A DNA stretch of 64,000 nucleotides from Azadirachta indica (taxonomy: Eukaryota; Streptophyta; Magnoliopsida; Sapindales; Meliaceae). Shown here piece by piece: positions 56,736 through 64,000 of this stretch (position 1 is the first letter of the stretch; every line of letters begins with the position of its first letter). The stretch covers positions 18,831,274 to 18,895,273 of the forward strand of contig CM040444.1 of the NCBI GenBank assembly GCA_022749755.1, in the 5' to 3' direction. The translations under genes were made by a program, and so were the position numbers. Below the pieces are notes generated by a model. It ran no database searches. It saw only the letters and a program-made list of their open reading frames with translations, and was not told where the DNA came from.

Positions 56736-58157
56736 TGCATGTGATTGCAAGTGCACGAGTCGTGACAAATAGTAAAGTGATAAATAAGAGTATCGTCCTA
56801 TGAGAATTAAATTTTTGAATTAAATGCTAAGTACTATAGCTATGGCAACTTAATTTTGTCTAGGTAAACTGAATTTGAAAAGTAATTGCAAGAATAAAAA
56901 GAACAATGACAACACTCTAATCAAGAAAATACAATTAAAAGCACATGGAAACCTATGTGATGAGAATTCTAGGGTCTTCACTCCACTTGATTCTCTCCAT
57001 ATTTCTCTTATTTAGTTATTGTTAATGAGTTACAATTCAATTCACTAATCACAAGCCTAGACTAACTTCATTACCTCTCTCAAGTGTTAAATGAGATTTT
57101 ATGCATAATTAACCAAGCTAATATCCATATCTAACTTGACTAATTACACATTAATCAAGTTTCACCTGTATTTAATTATTAAGGAATTTATCACTTCCTA
57201 ATATCACAATATCGTAAGTATTAATATGATCATCTAAATGTCAATCTCTATCTTTACTCACAACAACTTAGATTTTATTTTCCCAAATCGATAAATGACT
57301 CAAATCTTTCTTAAGCATCAAATCATTAATTCAGAATCAACTAATTTATCATGCAACAAATTAGAAGCTTAAGCACGGCGGAACACAAATGAATTGAATT
57401 ATACTAACATTAACAAAAACTAAATATTTAAAATGTGGTTCAAATATAACTATATCAAGCCCTTAGAAATCAAAATTAACCTACCATAGGAAAATACATA
57501 GCAATAATCATCAAGAAATTTATAAATGCAAACATAGTCTCAAACAATATTAAAAATACAAATTTCAAGAGATAAATGGAGGAAGAGAAAGAAAACTAGG
57601 ATTAAGAGATGTTCCAAGACTAATTCTTTGAATTCATTAAAATATCTTCAAGGAAGTATAGCCTTCAAGTGTTTCTCTCTCTAAAAAGTTTAGTTCGTCT
57701 CTCTTCCTTTGAATTGTACGTGTTTTTCTTTCCTTTTTATATTTGGAAATGGCTACCTAAGTAGAAAAACATGAAACCCTCAAAATCAAGTAGTTTAGCC
57801 ATTCATTCGTCGTCTAAGGGCCGAAAATGGCCCTCAAATGTTTTTCAGCTCAGGGGGTTGTGCGGCCACACGATAAATAGGAGCATCTACGCATTTCTAC
57901 TATGTGGGAGTCATAGGTGCACTCAAGGGTGGCATGACTGCGCCATCATTGCTATCCACGGCTTGCTCTCTACTCCTTATTCCTTTGCTTCTCTCTCTTT
58001 TCCTTCTTTTCATGCTCAACTTCTTTTAAAATAAATTTTCTTGCCTTCCTATACAAAGACACACAAATTCATCAAATAATACTTAAACTTGAGGATTTTC
58101 ACAAATATTTAAGCTTGAAAGTAGTTAATTTTTGAGTAAAATACTTACTCATCAACA
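56736..58157 (-). mobile_element. second Athila-type solo LTR
   Basis: About 1.42 kb. The low-coordinate end (TGATTGCAAGTGCACGAGTC) and the high-coordinate end (...TTACTCATCAACA) match the corresponding ends of the LTR at 51833-53772, on the same (minus) strand. A TATA-like TATAAAAAGG is at about 57735 on the minus strand. No internal region. The exact ends and TSD were not resolved. The 87-residue open frame at 57771-58034 lies within it and has no known similarity. Confidence 0.7.
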
Positions 58158-58904
58158 CACAACAATCAGAAGATAAAAGAAACATATATATTATTAATTG
58201 ACATAAACAATTATGCCAATTAAATCAATTTTGCCACTACTTAAAAGCCATCTAATAGTAATATTCTGTATGCTGATTCTAAGAAGAATAAAGCTATAGG
58301 ATAAATCATGACTTCATGTCATGAAATATGAAAGAAAAAAATAGGAAGTTCAAAAGTATGTTCCAAGGCATAACTCAACTAGTAGAAAAAAAAAAGTTAT
58401 TATTTCCACAACCTAAAGCTGTCTTAATAACTCAAATAAGCAATTATAAATCTAAAATTACAAAAAAGGGCCTGTCTCAAATTCTCTAATCATTGACTAG
58501 ATTTAAATATAGATCAGTTGATAAAGTAATATCTAAATGATTTCTTAAAAGACACTTGAAGTTAATCAATCTTTACTCACATCAGCACTACATCATAAAT
58601 AATAGAAGCCTAAATTAAAAAATTAAAATACTGCTTATTATAAGTAGTTATCTATAAATCCACAAATGCAAACCATAGTTCAACCTACATTAGCCCAAAT
58701 TTGAGAAATTAGCCATAAAAAAATTATATGGCAGTTATTTGCTATGTCAAACATGAATACAAGACTAATATTTCTATATTGCTTATAGACTCATTAACAA
58801 ACTGATGAATGATAGCTTGCTTGGCTTTCCAAAATTATGAATAAATTCATAAATAATTTCTTCAAAACTCATTAAAAAAAGAAAACAAATATAAGTATAT
58901 TTGT
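58158..58904. other. non-coding DNA
   Basis: AT-rich, without a recognisable gene or transposon terminus. Confidence 0.5.
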
Positions 58905-60346
58905 TGTCTCTGGGGCTAGCGCCTTGCAGGTATAGTTTTTAAAAATTGTTGAATCTTTATCCCTTCTCACCAACTTAGATTCCTAGGTATGTTAGCTTCT
59001 TTGTACAAGAACTTGATGTGTGGGCATCAACTTAAAACCACAATTAAAGAAAAGTGAAGATTAAATAGTTAGGAAAAACATAGGAAGCCAAAACATCACA
59101 CAACATAAGCTTGGGAGACTTGGACGTATAGAGCATAGGGAGAAGGAGAGCTCTACATCAATCCTAGGGTTACTGCCTTGTTTTGCATGTGGATAGTGTG
59201 TTCTCTTATCCCTAGTGCACACTTTAGCTTCCGTTTTATAGTGTTTTACTAAATCCTTACCCTAATATGAATTGAACTTGGGCTTTTAGGCTTAAATTAA
59301 TTTAATTTAATTTTAGCCCATTTATTTAATTAATCTCATTAATTAAATAACAAGCCCATTAATCAATCTCATTAATTAAATAGTTGGCCGAATTCAATAG
59401 ATCAATTCATAAATTAATCTTTATTAATTTAATAATTGGCCCAATCCATTTTATTTAATGTCCAAGATCAATCCTCTAATTAACCCAATTAAACTAAATA
59501 TTTCTTACGTTTGCTTCTACTTGTTCTAGCTTACAAAATTGCAGCTACTTAGGAGACCTTCATGAACATATTTAATTAACAAACTCTAATAGACTTTTCC
59601 CAATACCCTATTATTTGATAATTATTATGGACTTTGTCTATTAACTTTGGCTCATTCCAATAAAGGTCCAAAGTTTTACTCTTCAATTGATTATTCTTTT
59701 AAGAAAGCTTTATGAATTAATCTGATTAAATTATATCTTAAAGCTCTATCCATTGAGCAATAGCATATCGTAACTACCCTTCATGAAATGCTAATAATTG
59801 GAACTAAGTAAAATATACCAATAATTGGAACTAAGTAAATTTACCGTTTTACTCTTCCAATTATATCTTTATTCCCTGATCCCAATTTTACACCATTTAA
59901 TTAGGTTTAATATTTATTAGAATAAATCTTAGTTCAATGAACTCTTTTGCTAAACATTTAGCCAAGATTTTCTGAACCAAAACCATGTTAAACCATCAAG
60001 ATGGTATTCAACATTCTTTTCGGAGTCATGAATTCCTTATCTATAAAGTAGTGTCTATCCACACGTAAATCTTACAGTCCCAACTAGCTAAGGTTTTTAC
60101 CGTTAATCTCATTGTTTCACTTTCCAATCTAGTCAAAGAGCATAGCCTATATATAAGACGTACATTACCTACTCAGTGTTCAGGTAAAGATGCCATAGTA
60201 CTTGGGTATAGAGATCTATATTCAATTATGGTGTTTCCACCAAATGATTTAAACATCTACATGGTCATGTTCAGCGCATTCTAATAATACACAAGTGTCT
60301 TTTATTGTAACCCAGAGGAATATTTGGATCAAATGCAGAGCACAAG
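58905..60346 (-). repeat. LTR-like tandem repeat, copy 1
   Basis: Starts TGTCTCTGGGGCTAGCG at 58905 and extends to the TTCTAATAATACACAAGTG stretch near 60300. On the minus strand there is a TATA-like CACTATAAAACGG (about 59233), consistent with an LTR read on the minus strand. Repeated at 60347 and 61122. Confidence 0.75.
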
Positions 60347-61121
60347 TGTCTCTGGGACTAGAACCTCGTAGGTATAGTTTTGAAAATTTGTTAGATCTTT
60401 ATGCCTTCTTACCAACTCGAATTCCCATGTATGTTTGGTTTGGTTTTTTGTGCAAGAACTTGATATGTAGTCATCAACTATAAACTAGAATCAAAGAAAA
60501 CGAATAATTATAAAGAACATAGGAAGCTGAAGCTAAAGCTGACTAATGTGTTCTTTTCTTACCCTAATACACACTTTAACTTCCTTTTTATAGTATTTTA
60601 CCAATCCTTAACCCTAATATGAATTCAACTTAGACTTTTGGGCTTGGATTAATCTAATTTAAGTTAAGCCTACTTAATTAATCTCATTAATTAAATAACA
60701 AGCCCATTTATTAATCTTATTAATTAAATAGTTGGCCTAATCTATTTAATTTAATGTTTAAGATTAATTCTCTAATTAACCCAATTAAATTAAATATTCA
60801 TTCTCTTTGATTTCTCTTGTTTTAGCATATAAAATTGCAACTACTCAGTAGACCTTAATGGACACATTCAATTACTAAGCTCTAATAAACTTTTTCCAGT
60901 ACTCTATTATCTTATAATTATAGTGGGCTTTGTCTTATTAACTTTAGCCCATTTCACTAAAAACCTAAAGCTACACTTGAATTGAATACTTTTTATAGAA
61001 AGTTTTATAATTTAATCTAATTAAATTATATCTTAAAGCTCTATTCATTGAGCAACAGGTTACCATAATTGCCCTTCATGGAATACTAATAATTAGACTA
61101 GGTCTAATTTATCAGCGCAAG
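60347..61121 (-). repeat. LTR-like tandem repeat, copy 2 (truncated)
   Basis: Begins TGTCTCTGGGACTAG. Very similar to copy 3 (long identical stretches), but stops after CTAGGTCTAATTTATCA, about 450 bp short of copy 3, and runs into the start of copy 3. Confidence 0.85.
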
Positions 61122-62937
61122 CGTCTCTGGGACTAGGACCTCGTAGTTATAGTTTTGAAAATTTGTTAGATCTTTATGCCTTCTCACCAACTCGAATTCC
61201 CATGTATGTTTGGTTTTTTGTGCAAGAACTTGATATGTAGGCATCAACTATAAACTAGAATCAAAGAAAACGAATAATTATAAAGAACGTAGGAAGCTGA
61301 AGCTAAACCTGACTAATGTGTTCTCTTCTAACCCTAATACACACTTTAACTTCCTTTTTATAGTATTTTACCAATCCTTAACCCTAACATGAATTCAACT
61401 TAGACTTTTGGGCTTGGATTAATCTAATTCAAATTAAGCCTACTTAATTAATCTCATTAATTAAATAACAAGCCCATTAATTAATCTTATTAATTAAATA
61501 GTTGGCCGAATCTATTTAATTTAATGTTTAAGATTAATTCTCTAATTAACCCAATTAAATTAAATATTCATTCTCTTTGATTTCTCTTGTTTTAGCATAT
61601 AAAATTGCAACTACTCAGTAGACCTTGATGGACACATTCAATTACTAAGCTCTAATAAACTTTTTCCAGTACTCTATTATCTTATAATTATAGTGGGCTT
61701 TGTCTTATTAACTTTAGCCCATTTCACTAAAAACCTAAAGCTACACTTGAATTGAATACTTTTTATAGAAAGTTTTATAATTTAATCTAATTAAATTATA
61801 TCTTAAAGCTCTATCCATTGAGCAACAGGTTACCATAATTGCCCTTCATGGAATACTAATAATTAGACTAGGTCTAATTTATCATTTTACCCTTCCAATT
61901 ACATCTTCACTCATTGATCCCAATTTTACACTATACATTTAGATTAAGATATATTGGAATAAATCTTAATTTAGTGAACTCCTTTGCTAAATACTCAACC
62001 AAGGTTTTCTCAACTAAAACCTTGTAAAACCATCAAGGCGCTATTTTGCATTCCTTTCAAAGTTATGAATTCCATATCTATGAAATAGTGTCTAGTAGCA
62101 TATAAATCTTACAATCCCAACTAGTCAAGGTATTGACTATTAATCTTATGGTCACTTTCTATTCTAGTCAAAGTTCATAGCCTACATACCAGAAGAGGAC
62201 TACCCACTTAGGATTTAGGTAGAGATGCTATAGTCCTTAGGTATAAAGGTTTACATTTGTTTCCAACATTTCCACCAAATGATTTAAACTTCTACGTTGC
62301 CATGTTCAGTGCATTCTAATAATACACTAGTGTTTTTGTCTTAAAGTCAGTACTTCAAATTGTTAGAAACTTACCATTTCTTCATTGAAGAAAACCAACA
62401 CTACATCCTTGTCCAAACAAAGCACCTAACTTTTGTTTATAAGTTGTGAACTAGTTTTGAGTTATGATTAAGTTCTATGCCTCAGATATATCTCATATAT
62501 ATAGAACTTTATCAAAGCATAAGCTCTGGAGCCTTTTAATTATTGATACAATTATATTTGGGTTTAAATAAATAACAACTTTATCTATTATTAGTCTAAA
62601 TTATAAAAATTTATCCAACTCTTAAAGCAGTACTCTAACATCTTTGTCTTAAAGTCACTACTTCAAATGGTTAGACAGTCATTAAAGAAAAACAACTTTA
62701 CAACCTTGTCTAAACAAAGAGTTCAACTTTTGTTTATAGGTTGTGAACTAGTTTTAAGCTATAACTATGTTCTATACCTTAAATATATGACATGTAGAAC
62801 TTTATCAAAGTATAACCTCTCGAGTCTTTTGGTTATTAACACAATCACATTTGGGTTTGAATAAATAACAACTTTATTTATTACAACTTTATCTAAATTA
62901 CAGAATTTTATCTAACTCTCAAAAACTATTCTAACAG
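61122..62937 (-). repeat. LTR-like repeat, copy 3, extended
   Basis: Full-length copy. On the minus strand it opens at 62937 with TGTTAGAATAG, a typical Copia-type LTR start, and ends ...CTAGTCCCAGAGAC. The TATA-like ACTATAAAAAGG is at about 61358. The U3 side contains a tandem repeat of about 300 bp (62339-62640 and 62641-62937). No primer-binding site is adjacent. Confidence 0.75.
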
Positions 62938-63309
62938 GGCCACCAAGTGAGACCTAAAAGGCACGGTGGGCTTACTCCTAATGACATAGAAGAGCTGTGA
63001 AAGCTCAATTTGGTTCTAAAGTCCTAACACTATTGAAGCCCACTGAGAGTGAAACAAGACTTACTCAAACAATCAGGCAATCACAACTGGACACATGGAT
63101 TACGTAAATTTCCCCCATAGTATGTTGGCAACTCTATTAGGTAGTTTGGCTAAGATCTTATGAGACATAATGGTCATAAGAAGTAAGAATCGAACTAATG
63201 ATAACAACCATGCTGAGTCTTATACCACGCAAATACTAATAACTCAACCACCAACCAACAATGTCAAATAATAGCAACAAGCACTAATTATTTAACATTG
63301 CATTTATCA
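62938..63309 (+). mobile_element. Gypsy LTR end (putative)
   Basis: Ends ...CATTTATCA at 63309, followed directly by TGATATCAGAAA (63310-63321), which resembles the initiator-tRNA primer-binding site TGGTATCAGAGC. The LTR start was not located. Confidence 0.4.
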
Positions 63310-64000
63310 TGATATCAGAAATATGTAAAAAGATGAAAGACATACAAGTGTGATGGCTACAACTACTTCAACCGTATCTTTTTGCCCAACAGTAGAAGAA
63401 CAAATAATATCAAACAAAACTATATCAGGGGCTTTTGCTAATCAACTAATAGTAGAATCCTAACTCTTTACCTCTCACATTGACCTTATATCCTTTATGA
63501 GGCAATAAATGCAGAACTTAGCAACATTAGAGGTAGAATATATACCAATGCCACTTATTTAGAAAAGATTTTGTACAATCTATATCTAACCGACTATAAA
63601 GCTCCAAAGTTTATATTATTCAATGATAAAGGAAGGAACCCTAGAGAGCATATCTTTTGTTTCATGGGCACTATTAGGGTGTACTCTTATAATGAAGATT
63701 TACACCTTAAGGAGTTCGCTAAATCTCTAATAGACCAAGTGTACTCTTAATGTGTTGCTTTACTACCAAGGTCTATACAATCATAAAGGGATCTAACATC
63801 GAAGTTTTGTTAGAAGTATTTTCATAGTGAAGAGAAGGTGGCACTACTTTAACTTTATATTACCAAGCAGTAGTACTCAGAACTACTCCCAAACTTCATG
63901 AAGGGCTTCTGCAACTTAATATTAGAATGCTATGAACAAGAAGACAAGAGAGAGCTTGTTGAGATATGCGTGAACAACACGCTACCTAAATAAAGATAGT
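63310..64000 (+). pseudogene. Ty3/Gypsy gag, 5' part, running off the window
   Basis: After a leader, gag-like sequence reads LYNLYLTDYKAPKFILFNDK, NPREHIFCFMGTIRVYSYNE and LKEFAKSLIDQVYS (63571-63750), then, past a stop, LLPRSIQS..., KYFHSEEKVALL, LPNFMKGFCNLILECYEQ and LVEICVNNTLP (to 63992). Several stops make it non-functional. The element continues beyond 64000. Confidence 0.8.

Noticed and set aside
57771..58034. 87-codon frame
   Set aside because: Lies inside a solo LTR and shows no protein similarity.

Overview
The window is plant nuclear DNA: very AT-rich, intron-containing, dominated by LTR retrotransposon wreckage and foldback DNA transposons, with one broken TIR-NBS-LRR resistance gene and one nearly intact enzyme gene. 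The style of the resistance-gene C-terminus, the Ty3 gag and the Athila-like element suggests a woody eudicot, possibly Citrus; this is inference, not proof. A 100-N run at 49085-49184 marks a scaffold gap.

Layout. 1-9000: short inverted-repeat transposons around a decayed TNL resistance gene (TIR 2470-2900, NB-ARC 4886-5850, a partial second NB-ARC 6021-6670, LRRs 6825-8491, C-terminal domain to about 8993). 9000-21200: AT-rich intergenic DNA holding a tandem segmental duplication (about 12670-14640 and 15790-18400), one copy of which carries a 964-bp foldback Mutator-like element with an empty site preserved in the other copy. 21176-25200: a candidate Pack-MULE, bounded by related inverted termini, containing intron-bearing fragments of a callose (glucan) synthase gene, a family-35 beta-galactosidase gene and possibly a midasin gene. 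25512-26440: an intronless beta-hydroxyacid dehydrogenase (3-hydroxyisobutyrate dehydrogenase-like) gene, intact except for one frameshift near its end.

27130-47560: retrotransposon graveyard. A truncated minus-strand Copia is followed by a cluster of Ty3/Gypsy pieces that alternate strand repeatedly, including a 2-kb LTR-LTR palindrome (30259-32265), a second inverted LTR pair (34325-36039), and a chimeric LTR-gag junction that occurs twice. A Copia element (39008-43934) with a 5-bp target duplication is nested in this cluster. 47560-55430: an Athila-like Gypsy element interrupted by a hAT-type MITE and by a solo LTR. 55430-64000: a Copia 5' end, a second Athila-type solo LTR, three tandem LTR-like repeats and the start of another Gypsy gag.

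Only the dehydrogenase locus looks capable of making a near-complete host protein. The strongest candidates for something not previously described are the multi-gene Pack-MULE and the repeated inverted/chimeric organisation of the Gypsy cluster.
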